DNA from: Gallionella sp.
GTDB lineage: Bacteria > Pseudomonadota > Gammaproteobacteria > Burkholderiales > Gallionellaceae
Assembly (NCBI GenBank): GCA_028710565.1
Contig: JAQTTV010000007.1
Coordinates: 1-64,000, forward strand
DNA length: 64,000 bases
Direction: 5' to 3'
Part shown: positions 42,396-50,122 of the stretch, piece after piece
Layout: each line of letters starts with the position of its first letter
Position numbering within the stretch: the stretch's first letter is position 1
The notes under the pieces: generated by a model
The model's database searches: none
Told to the model about the DNA's origin: nothing
The model's input: only the letters and a program-made list of their open reading frames with translations
Made by a program: the position numbers and the translations under genes

Positions 42396-43457
42396 CTATT
42401 CCGCATCGTCCTCTATCAATGTGTCGCAGCCCGCCAGTTCGCGTTCAATCTGTTCGATACTGGGCATACTGGTTTGTAATTCGGCGGGCAGGGCGTTCAG
42501 CAATTCGTATTCGGCAACCCCTAGCGGCTGGGTATTGGTGCGCAGTGCATATTCCGCCACCACTTTGTTTTTGCTGCGACACAATAACAAACCGATGGTG
42601 GGGCTATCTTGCGGATGCTTGATTTGCTCATCCACCGCCGTGAGATAAAAACTTAATTGCCCCAAATGTTCAGGCTTGAATTTGCCACCTTTGAGCTCAA
42701 TCACCACATAGCAGCGCAACTTGAGGTGGTAAAACAGCAAGTCGATAAAAAATTCATCCCCCGCCACATCCAACAACACCTGCCGCCCCACAAAGGCAAA
42801 GCCCGCACCCAATTCCAGCAAAAATTCGGTGACGTGTTTGACGAGGGCGTTCTCAATTTCGCGCTCTTGGGCTTTGTCGGTCAGTCCCAAAAAATCGAAT
42901 CGGTAAGGGTCTTTGAGTGACTGCCGTGCTAAATCCGATTGTGGTTTAGGCAAACTGAGTTCAAAGTTGGTCAACGTCCTGTCGCTGCGTTCCAACAAAC
43001 GATTTTCGATTTGCATCACCAAAACATTGCGCGACCAGTTGTTTTCAATCGCTTTTATCGCGTACCAACGCCGAGTTGCAGGGCCTGGCAATTTGTCCAA
43101 AAGTGCCAATTGATGATACCAAGGCAATTGTGCAAGCACCGCTTGCACAAACTCCGCATCCGACCACGCTTCGGCAAAAGCGCGCATGTATTTGAGATTG
43201 CGCGGCGAAAACCCCTTCATCTCAGGAAACGCCACCCGCAAATCATGCGCCAACCGTTCAATCACTTTGGTACCCCAACCCTGCTCGGCTTGCCGCATCA
43301 AAATATCCCGCCCGATTTGCCAATACAGCAGCACCAGCTCACGGTTCACCGCCAGCGCGGCACGTTGCTGCGCGCTATGGATGCGGCTTTTTAAGTCAGC
43401 CAACCAATCAGCATAGCCTGCAGGCGGCGGGGTCAGACTGATAGGGGTGTCGCTCAT
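42396..43457 (-). CDS. DUF1016 (YhcG-type) PD-(D/E)XK nuclease
   Basis: 353 residues. N-terminal DUF1016 helical domain (ELVLLYWQIGRDILMRQ, then GFSPRNLKYMRAF) and a C-terminal nuclease domain: FVGRQVLLDVAGDEFFIDLL, FYHLKLRCYVVIELKGGKF with the D...ELK catalytic set, then LGQLSFYLTAVDEQ. Such proteins occur widely beside restriction-modification and toxin-antitoxin genes; the biochemical role is not settled. It is the first gene downstream in the defence island and reads in the same direction as the Gabija-like pair. Confidence 0.9.
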   Translation of the reverse strand: MSDTPISLTPPPAGYADWLADLKSRIHSAQQRAALAVNRELVLLYWQIGRDILMRQAEQGWGTKVIERLAHDLRVAFPEMKGFSPRNLKYMRAFAEAWSDAEFVQAVLAQLPWYHQLALLDKLPGPATRRWYAIKAIENNWSRNVLVMQIENRLLERSDRTLTNFELSLPKPQSDLARQSLKDPYRFDFLGLTDKAQEREIENALVKHVTEFLLELGAGFAFVGRQVLLDVAGDEFFIDLLFYHLKLRCYVVIELKGGKFKPEHLGQLSFYLTAVDEQIKHPQDSPTIGLLLCRSKNKVVAEYALRTNTQPLGVAEYELLNALPAELQTSMPSIEQIERELAGCDTLIEDDAE

Positions 43458-43458
43458 G

Positions 43459-43623
43459 TTATTTCCCTCTGGCTATTTTTGGAACGCCACCCACACCATC
43501 ACTATCCGCCCGCGCCACATCCCGCGCCGTTGAGCCAAACAACGCGAGACGGGTTACGCCAAACTGCGCCACTAAGTGCGCTTTGTGTTGGTGGAGCAGT
43601 TGTAGGGTTTCGGTGCGGGTCAT
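43459..43623 (-). pseudogene. Truncated MNT-type nucleotidyltransferase (antitoxin-like)
   Basis: 54 codons from ATG 43623: MTRTETLQLLHQHKAHLVAQ, then LALFGSTARDVARADSD. This is the N-terminus of a minimal nucleotidyltransferase (GS-x-A-R, then SD before the expected D-x-D-I/L). After SD the sequence turns to GVGGVPKIARGK and stops, so the catalytic second aspartate and the rest are gone. The fragment lies 37 bases after the helicase gene. Intact MNT proteins pair with HEPN toxins; no HEPN partner is present. Confidence 0.65.
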
Positions 43624-43660
43624 GGTGGAATTGTGGATTTTTCCGAAATTAGCTGTAGTA

Positions 43661-44692
43661 TTAACTCTTAAATTTTCGATAATACTTTTCTGGCACAAAG
43701 TAAATGTCTCCTCTAGAGCGTGTACATGCTACATAAAGTTTATTTTTCGTCAGGGATGGAAGCAAAGTTAATTGATCCTTTTTATAAAATTTATCGGTGT
43801 TGTCATTCAATACGACACAAACACTACCGAAATTATCCATTCCTTTCGATGCCCCCCAGTTGTCTGAAAAGCAAGGGTACTTATCGTGCGACTGATAAAA
43901 CAATTTGACTATGTCCGTCCGATTAAATAGCTGATCTGCTTGCTCCTCACTATCGACATATTCAACCTTTGTTGCGTCTTCGCGATGACTTGTAATAGCT
44001 ATCCCAAGTTTATTACTAACAAAATCACAAACGGTTGGGCTGCATCGGTAACTTTTTCTAAGTAGCTTGTCGTCAATAACACAGCCATACTTCTCCCACG
44101 TTTTCTTGTAAGCCGCTAATTCTTTGTGTAAGTTCTTGTTCACACTGCCATCACGACTAGTATCATAAGTATGCTGGTAAAAATCACCTACCAACCGTGC
44201 GCAAACGTTTGATGCTGCAAGCTCACTTAATATATTGAAATCATGTCCAGCAAAGTCTTGAACCTCGTCAACAAAGAAGCTATCGAAGTATTTAGATAGC
44301 CGACATTGAATGTCTGCTACAACCTTTTTTTCAATCAATAACTTCGCTATTCGACTGTAGTACAGTCTTCGGCTTTTGTCGAAATAGTATCGCTCATCAG
44401 TTCTTGAAAGTTTTTGAGTAAACTCTGGCGGCACATCCCAATTTATTCCCCTCACTTTTAGCTTATCACCAAGAAATGGCCGTAAGCAGAATGAATAAAG
44501 AAAAGTGAAGTATGTGTATAGACGAATGCGTTCAGGTATGCACCCATACTCGGAAGAGATGCGATCATGCAGGTTTTTGTAGTTGTTTTCAGTATATGTA
44601 ACTACCAAGGATCGCCCTGATGTTCTTAGTGACTCGACAATATGCCTGGTTTTTCCTGAACCCGCCACGGACAAAATTACGCGGCTATCCAC
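43661..44692 (-). CDS. GajB-like UvrD-family helicase (Gabija-like system)
   Basis: 343 residues. SF1 helicase motifs in order: AGSGKT (10-15), LVVTYTENN (Ia), FVDEVQDF with D142/E143 (II), RLVGDFYQHTYDTS (III), LRKSYRCSPTVCDF (IV), ASKGMDNFGSVCVVL (V) and LYVACTRSRGDIYFV (VI). It is shorter than described GajB (about 490 residues) yet keeps all motifs. It overlaps the OLD-nuclease gene upstream by 16 bases, the pairing that defines Gabija: GajA cuts DNA when nucleotide levels fall, GajB probably consumes nucleotides on DNA ends. AT-rich compared with neighbours, suggesting transfer. Confidence 0.8.
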   Translation of the reverse strand: MDSRVILSVAGSGKTRHIVESLRTSGRSLVVTYTENNYKNLHDRISSEYGCIPERIRLYTYFTFLYSFCLRPFLGDKLKVRGINWDVPPEFTQKLSRTDERYYFDKSRRLYYSRIAKLLIEKKVVADIQCRLSKYFDSFFVDEVQDFAGHDFNILSELAASNVCARLVGDFYQHTYDTSRDGSVNKNLHKELAAYKKTWEKYGCVIDDKLLRKSYRCSPTVCDFVSNKLGIAITSHREDATKVEYVDSEEQADQLFNRTDIVKLFYQSHDKYPCFSDNWGASKGMDNFGSVCVVLNDNTDKFYKKDQLTLLPSLTKNKLYVACTRSRGDIYFVPEKYYRKFKS

Positions 44693-46247
44693 TTTAGGGC
44701 TTCCTTAATGTAATCAGGGGCAATCAATTCTGCTGGTTTGTGATTTTTTAGCAGTCTCAGTGCAGCTTCCGCTTTGTTGGCTAACATGTACTCCTGCGGA
44801 GGCGATTTGATATGATTATTGGTGAATAACGCTTCGCACAAGGTTTTGTTTGTCTCGTACATACAAATCTCAAAAGTTTTTTGTGTATCATTACTCGCAA
44901 AGAAAACCTTTGCGTTTTCCATCTCGTAGTTCTTGTAGTTTTCGATGCAGTTCTTTTGAAAATCTCCATCATTGTCGCGAATAACGGCTGTCCTGATATT
45001 TAGCAATTTGGCGAGATCAAGGTATCTTTTGAAACTAGTCCCTCCCACTGAAATTACATGAAAGTTAGCATCATTCAGTGCCTTACCCGTGACACTCATA
45101 CAAAAGGCATCCATCAATATGTATTCCGCATCACCTTCAACAAGCACAACCTTTTTTGAGAGAATGAACTCAAGAATGTTGTTATCGGGTGCTTTAATGA
45201 AAAATCAGCAGTACTATTGGGCAGTTCGTGAAGCTTTGCGGGCGCATCGCTCGAACTGTTAAGCATGATTGCTTTACGGAGATCAAGTCGAGTACAAATC
45301 AGACTATTATGTGTTGTTACGATTAACTGCTTGTCTTTTGTCCCCGCAATCATGCCGACAAGATTTTTCATGTTTGTGTGACTTAAATGATTTTCTGGCT
45401 CTTCAAGCAACAGAAGATCAAGCGGGTTGCCAGCACTACTGCGTTGTAGAGCAAATTCAGTTTTGATAAAACATTGTCGCCCCTTCCCTTTGTTCTCAAT
45501 TGGTATATCGTTTTCCGTAATCGTTAAATCAACTTCCAAGTTAGATTTACTATTCGTTGTAACTGAAAACTTGTATGTATCAAGCCTCCCATTCAGCTCA
45601 CTCAGAACAGTATCTCGGAACAAGGTCTTGTGTTTTCTGTACTCATTACGATGTTTAGGTTTTTCGCGCTCTTCAACCCTAGCCAGATACATATCCTTTA
45701 CATATTCACGGGTAGCGTATTCATTGTTGATCTGCGACCCATCCAATAATAGATGCTTTATGAAGCGACGATAACCCGTGTATGAACCACCTTGGAATGT
45801 TCTGAAATTAATTGAGTAGTACTCAAAGGGGAAATTGGGTTCTGAGCCTTTTAGGATATCTGCAATCTCAGTTCCGAACTCAATCATTGGCTCACAAATA
45901 AGTTTTAAGCCGTCATAATTAGCATCTTGCGTATTATTTTTTCCATTCAGGTCGGGATTATTCTGTTCATTTAGATAAATCTCGACCCACATCACAGGAA
46001 GGTCGTTGTAGAACTTTGAACCAGCGAGAAATTCCTTGACGACTTCTGCGTTCATAAGGCTTTCCAGCCCCAAGGTCTCCAACTTGCTTCTGCTCCCGCT
46101 CATTACCAAATCTAGAGATTGAAGAATTGAGCTTTTACCCGATTCATTATCGCCAATGAGTAAATTCATGTCCTCCGAAAAATCAACAACGAATTCGCGA
46201 AAACGTTTGAAGTTGTGAAGTTTTAATTTGGTAATGACTTTACTCAA
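44677..46247 (-). pseudogene. GajA-like OLD ATPase-TOPRIM nuclease, frameshifted
   Basis: From TTG 46247 (AAGGAGTA upstream; MSKVITKLKLHNFKRF) the frame encodes an ABC-type ATPase with Walker A IGDNESGKSS (31-40), LLLLEEPENHLS (Walker B) and LIVTTHNS. It runs out of frame just before the TOPRIM half, stopping at 45114. Adding one T to the run at 45200-45204 (- strand TTTTT) restores DFFIKAPDNNILEF, VVLVEGDAEY and continues to 44677 through AVIRDNDGDF, the TOPRIM acidic set. The repaired protein is about 523 residues, close to GajA. As read, two fragments result: 46247-45114 and 45147-44677 (internal ATG). A sequencing error in the homopolymer is the simplest alternative. Confidence 0.8.
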
Positions 46248-46330
46248 AATTGATACTCCTTGAAAGATATAAATAACCATTTAGCGTTGCTGATCGAAAG
46301 CACTTATCGCCCCAGCAAGGTGGACTCGCC

Positions 46331-46385
46331 GCAAAACAATCCGCCATATTTCACTTCATTCGGCGGGTTGCTACGCGAACCCGCC
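46331..46385. repeat. Dispersed repeat with hairpin, copy A
   Basis: GCAAAACAATCCGCC (46331-46345) followed by GGCGGGTT-GCTACGCG-AACCCGCC (46362-46385), an 8-bp stem. The first part recurs as GCAAAGCAATCCGCC at 46943-46957. This layout is typical of short intergenic repeats of the ~GGCGGATTGC kind. Confidence 0.45.
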
Positions 46386-46406
46386 CTACCAAACTTCAAA
46401 CCTCTT

Positions 46407-46661
46407 TCAACCCCTCGCCACCAATGGAAACTTTTCTGGACAGCGAATCGACTCAACATCAAGGTCTATATCCAACGCTTCCCAGTACAGGTGATGCGGA
46501 CGGGGGCGTTGGACTTGGAAAATTTGTTCGACGGAGGCGCGTTGAAACCACGGGAATGCGGTGAATGGCACGAATAGTTCTTCGGCTTCGTCCAGCAATA
46601 ACCAAAATCCGTGTTTGGAAATGCCTTGGATTTCAACGGGGGAAGTGGGTGTGCCAAGCAT
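46407..46661 (-). CDS. DUF2442 domain protein
   Basis: 84 residues. SKHGFWLLLDEAEELFVPFT, then FPWFQRASVEQIFQVQRP and HLYWEALDIDLDVESI match the DUF2442 pattern, ending PEKFPLVAR. It is the usual downstream partner of DUF4160, whose gene it overlaps by 29 bases here. The pair has been suggested as a toxin-antitoxin module but I know of no settled biochemistry. Confidence 0.8.
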   Translation of the reverse strand: MLGTPTSPVEIQGISKHGFWLLLDEAEELFVPFTAFPWFQRASVEQIFQVQRPRPHHLYWEALDIDLDVESIRCPEKFPLVARG

Positions 46662-46878
46662 GGCTTATCTCCTCTTGATGCGATTGAACAAGGTTTGCGG
46701 CTTCTTTTAGCACTTGGGCAGATAAGTCAAAGTTTTGTGCGAGTTCAATAATAGGCTCAAGCCAAAATTTAGCTTCGCCGTCCGCGTGCGCAACATGGAC
46801 GTGCATACGCGATTCTTCCCGCGAGAAAAAATAAAAACGGTAGCCGCGTTCACGAAATACGGTGGGGCTCATCAGCAT
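46633..46878 (-). CDS. DUF4160 domain protein
   Basis: 81 residues. MSPTVFRERGYRFYFFSREE, then MHVHVAHADGEAKFWLEP is the DUF4160 signature, with the HVH motif. First gene of the DUF4160-DUF2442 pair on the - strand. Function not established; possible toxin of a type II module. Confidence 0.8.
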   Translation of the reverse strand: MLMSPTVFRERGYRFYFFSREESRMHVHVAHADGEAKFWLEPIIELAQNFDLSAQVLKEAANLVQSHQEEISHAWHTHFPR

Positions 46879-46942
46879 GTTCCTGTTGTTGCAAGGTCGT
46901 GCATTATTGCCGATTTATCTCGATTCGTCAGATGGATTCACT

Positions 46943-46957
46943 GCAAAGCAATCCGCC
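46943..46957. repeat. Dispersed repeat, copy B
   Basis: GCAAAGCAATCCGCC, 14 of 15 bases shared with copy A at 46331-46345. It directly precedes the end of the HTH antitoxin gene (- strand). Copy B lacks the adjoining hairpin of copy A. Confidence 0.35.
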
Positions 46958-46962
46958 CCACC

Positions 46963-47274
46963 TCAATTCATCGCCAAGCGTTCAACGGTATCGGGATAGC
47001 GTTCTACCAAGCGAATTAAGGTTGCGGCTTGGGGGTTGGGGGGAGCACGTCCTTGTTCCCAGTTTTCCAAGGTGCGTTCGTTGGTGCGCAGGTAGCGGGC
47101 GAATACAGTGCGGGAAAGGTTGAGTTTTTCGCGTAAGTTCAGCAATTCATCTGGGGTGATTTGTGGCGCGGGCTTTTTTTCAACGAGGTGTTCGCGCAAG
47201 GTGATTTTGCCCGTGCGAGCCGCTTCTAGTGCGGTAAAACCTTCCTGTAATTCATCAAATAAGTTGCGTTTCAT
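46963..47274 (-). CDS. HTH-domain antitoxin-like regulator (HigA-like), orphan
   Basis: 103 residues from ATG 47274 (AAGGAG 7 bases upstream; MKRNLFDELQEGFTALEAAR), rather than the longer frame from 47397. The Xre-type helix-turn-helix is TPDELLNLREKLNLSRTVFA, RYLRTNERTLENWEQGRAPP. Antitoxins of this kind normally follow a RelE/HigB-type toxin gene; the 315 bases upstream contain no convincing toxin, only a short frame ending MLKKELATRRPK just before the start. It may be a solitary regulator or what remains of a module. Confidence 0.75.
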   Translation of the reverse strand: MKRNLFDELQEGFTALEAARTGKITLREHLVEKKPAPQITPDELLNLREKLNLSRTVFARYLRTNERTLENWEQGRAPPNPQAATLIRLVERYPDTVERLAMN

Positions 47275-47590
47275 TTGGGTCTCCTTGTGGCCAGTTCTTT
47301 TTTCAGCATTCTCCAGTGAAAACCAAAGTCCTTGCTTGTCACTATCCCGAGACTTTAACCGCAGGCATGGACGTGGTCGTGTCTCCCAATCGCACACTTT
47401 ACCCAGATATTCCGCGCCTTAATGTTCATTTTGGAGATGCCGCACCCGCCAAGACCGTGCGGATCAATCCATTCCTACGGCTAATCATCGCCGAGCGTTC
47501 AAAGGTAATCTGTTGTTTTTGACTTGAGAGATAAAGCATGTCGTCTATCCTCCATCAAAGACAGGATGAACATATTTTATTTGTAAGTAT

Positions 47591-48373
47591 TCACTTACCT
47601 GTAACTCTCGGTTTATGCGGTGCGTGGGCAAATAGGCTGTCGTATAGCCAACGTGGGAGCAACTTCAGCGCGCCTCCTACGATGCCCATTTGCCACGGGA
47701 TCACCGTAAAGCGGGTTTGTCGGGCAATGGCCCGAGCCATACGGCGGGCAGCTTCATCGGGAGCGAGAATAAATGGCATGGGATAGGGGTTGATCGCGGT
47801 CATCGGTGTGCTGATGTAACCAGGACAAATCGTGACGACTTTTACGCCGCTGTCGTGCAATTCCACACGGAGCGACTCCAAATAGCTGATGGCTGCGGCT
47901 TTAGAGGCGGAGTAGGCACTTGCACCTGGTAGACCGCGAAAACCTGCCACGCTGGCAATGCCGACAAAAGTACCTCGTCCTGCGCTGCGCATAGGCTGAA
48001 TAAACGGTTGGAAGGTTTTGACCATGCCCAAAACGTTGATGTCCATGACCTGTTGGAATGCGGCTAGGTCTTCGGGATATTCGGTCAACGTGCCGACACT
48101 TACGCCTGCGTTGGCAATGACAATATCTGGGCAACCGACGTGCTGGATAAAGTCTTGTGCGGCATGTTGCAGCGCAGTGGTATCTCTTACATCCAGCGTG
48201 TAGGGATAAACCTGTTCGGGAAATTCATCGCATAGCGTTTGCAGTAATTCGCCACGACGGGCATAAACGGCAACGTGCGCGCCAGTTTGCAAATAACGAC
48301 GCGCCAAGGCGAGTCCTATACCACTGGATGCGCCGCTGATAACGACACGGGAGGTTGGGGAAGTGAGGGGCAT
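47591..48373 (-). CDS. Short-chain dehydrogenase/reductase
   Basis: 260 residues from ATG 48373 (MPLTSPTSRVVISGASSGIG); the TTG at 48382 is an alternative. NAD(P)-binding GASSGIG (14-20), IANAGVS, and the catalytic YSASKAA Tyr-Lys pair with the preceding serine (GIASVAG) are present, so it should be active on an unknown substrate. ICPGYISTPM supports a classical SDR. It starts just after a hairpin with no clear ribosome-binding site. Confidence 0.88.
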   Translation of the reverse strand: MPLTSPTSRVVISGASSGIGLALARRYLQTGAHVAVYARRGELLQTLCDEFPEQVYPYTLDVRDTTALQHAAQDFIQHVGCPDIVIANAGVSVGTLTEYPEDLAAFQQVMDINVLGMVKTFQPFIQPMRSAGRGTFVGIASVAGFRGLPGASAYSASKAAAISYLESLRVELHDSGVKVVTICPGYISTPMTAINPYPMPFILAPDEAARRMARAIARQTRFTVIPWQMGIVGGALKLLPRWLYDSLFAHAPHKPRVTGK

Positions 48374-48382
48374 AAAAGACAA

Positions 48383-48414
48383 GCCCGTGTGAATCAGTCA
48401 TTATTCACACGGGC
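48383..48414 (-). terminator. Terminator-like hairpin between dsbA and the SDR gene
   Basis: GCCCGTGTGAA...TTCACACGGGC is a perfect 11-bp stem with a 10-base loop. On the - strand it is followed by TTGTCTTTTAT, so it can end the argS-dsbA transcript. The SDR start codon lies within the T-rich tail. Confidence 0.7.
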
Positions 48415-48444
48415 AAAGTTGGTTCGTTAAGGTTTAGCGGGCTG

Positions 48445-49107
48445 TTAGTGAGTGTGTTTCTTTGCTGGCGCAGCGACTGGCCTTGTGGTCATGCCTCGCT
48501 CTTGGCGAACTTTGGCGATGACATCATTCAAAATACGCGGCACATCTTGCGGTTGTTGTTGGGTAATCACATATTTTCCTGCCACGACCAAGGTGGGCGT
48601 ACCTTGAATTTTGTAGGTGCGGATCATTTGCTTAGCTTGATTGACTTTGCTGTTCACGGTAAATGAGTTGAAAGCCGCTGCAAATTTATCTTTATCCACG
48701 CCATTCCTAACGACCAATGGGCTAATGGAGTTTAAATCAAACAACTCTGCTTGCTGCACGTGTATCGCTTGATAAATCGCATCATCCACTTGTTTGAGTT
48801 GGCCCAAACCTTCTAGGGCATAAAAAGTACGCGCTAATGGTTCGGTGGAAGCGTTGAACATGGTGGGTACATAATGTAACTCAACGTATTTAGGCATGGT
48901 TTTTTCCCACTCCATCAAGAATGGGTGTAGGTGAAAGCAGTGTGAGCATTGATAGAAGAAGAATTCCAGCACTTCGATCTTTTGGTTGCTGGTGGGTTGA
49001 GATGGACTCATCAGTACATAATCTTTACCTAATTGCGAATCGGCGAATGCCGTGGTGCTGAACAGTAAAGTGGTTGCAAGTAACAAACGATGCATCAAAT
49101 TCTTCAT
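48445..49107 (-). CDS. dsbA: Thiol:disulfide interchange protein DsbA
   Basis: 220 residues. Periplasmic oxidase that introduces disulfide bonds, reoxidised by DsbB. Signal peptide about residues 1-22 (LLLATTLLFSTTAFA), active site C54-S-H-C57 in FFFYQCSHCFHLHPF and cis-proline loop QGTPTLVV. A basic, His-containing tail (PAKKHTH) ends it. Follows the SPOR protein and argS in one direction, as in other betaproteobacteria. Confidence 0.94.
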   Translation of the reverse strand: MKNLMHRLLLATTLLFSTTAFADSQLGKDYVLMSPSQPTSNQKIEVLEFFFYQCSHCFHLHPFLMEWEKTMPKYVELHYVPTMFNASTEPLARTFYALEGLGQLKQVDDAIYQAIHVQQAELFDLNSISPLVVRNGVDKDKFAAAFNSFTVNSKVNQAKQMIRTYKIQGTPTLVVAGKYVITQQQPQDVPRILNDVIAKVRQERGMTTRPVAAPAKKHTH

Positions 49108-49140
49108 GTGTAAACTCCTTCAGTTAAAAATAGGGAATGA

Positions 49141-50109
49141 CTATTGGATTTGCGCGCTGGCTCTCATGCCAAGTGCATGCAATTTTGCTTTTGCACTGGT
49201 TAGGGATTTTTGGTCGGAATAAGGGCCGATAGCCACGGTGTAGCCCGCACGTTTCTTCAAGTACTTTTGTTCTTTGAGGTGAACTGGTAGCCCCTTTTCC
49301 AGTAATTTTTGTTGCAATTTGGCTGCGCCATCATAATCGGGAAAGAATTCTACTTCCAAATAAGTCAATTGACTCTCCGTTTGAGAGGGAGGGGTTGTGG
49401 GTGTTTTATTCGCTTGAGTCGTCAAAGATTTAACAGGCGGGGTGCTGGCTACCTGCGAGGCGGCATGATGAGGCGCATCAGTAGATGCCGTTACTTTATT
49501 ACTGACAAAAGGGACATTCTGTGGGCGATCAGGTGCAACGGGTTTGATTACAGCAACCCTATTGGATGAAGGATTGATCGTTACCAGCGGTCTTTCTTCC
49601 GCGACATTAGCCGTCGGGGTGGCAGGTTCAGGAGATGCAGGATAAATGGTGATGGGCGCGGCTCCTGTGTTTCTGACCGCATGCTCTTGTACCGCAGGTG
49701 CGGGGATCACGGGGTAATGGCGTTGTTCCAAAATTTCATAGAATTCAAAATTTTGTTTATTGACCGTGTCATTGCTCGCTAGTTTGCGTACCACTTGGAT
49801 TTCAGGTTGCGGTTTCACCCCTGATGCTGTCAAGGGGGTGACAAAAATTTCATGGCGGCTATTGGTACGAACTCGATAACCATTCAGGGTGATGACCGCA
49901 TCAAGGTTCCCCGTTCTACGCTGCGCCGCCAGTAATTCTTCAACGGTATTGGGCGGAAGCTTTAAATCTCGTGCCACCACTTGATTTCTATTTACAAAAG
50001 GAGTAGGGTTTTTAAAAATTAACCACGCCAAGGCTGAAGTCAAAGCAATGCCGCCCAGCATGCCTAGCAAAATACCAAGTATCGTATTCCCAGTTTCAAG
50101 CTTTTTCAT
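49141..50109 (-). CDS. SPOR-domain membrane protein
   Basis: 322 residues from ATG 50109 (MKKLETGNTILGILLGMLGG), chosen over ATG 50142, which lies inside argS. One N-terminal membrane segment, then a long Pro/Thr/Ala-rich periplasmic linker, then a C-terminal SPOR domain (LTYLEVEFFPDYDGAAKLQQ, then GYTVAIGPYSDQKSLTSAK). SPOR domains bind denuded septal peptidoglycan, so a cell-division role is likely; this is the FtsN-like protein regularly found after argS. Confidence 0.88.
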   Translation of the reverse strand: MKKLETGNTILGILLGMLGGIALTSALAWLIFKNPTPFVNRNQVVARDLKLPPNTVEELLAAQRRTGNLDAVITLNGYRVRTNSRHEIFVTPLTASGVKPQPEIQVVRKLASNDTVNKQNFEFYEILEQRHYPVIPAPAVQEHAVRNTGAAPITIYPASPEPATPTANVAEERPLVTINPSSNRVAVIKPVAPDRPQNVPFVSNKVTASTDAPHHAASQVASTPPVKSLTTQANKTPTTPPSQTESQLTYLEVEFFPDYDGAAKLQQKLLEKGLPVHLKEQKYLKKRAGYTVAIGPYSDQKSLTSAKAKLHALGMRASAQIQ

Positions 50110-50122
50110 GGTTTTCTTTCTG

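Noticed and set aside
47316..47522. 68-codon + strand frame over the antitoxin's upstream region
   Set aside because: No binding site or recognisable domain; it runs against the antitoxin transcript and looks like chance.
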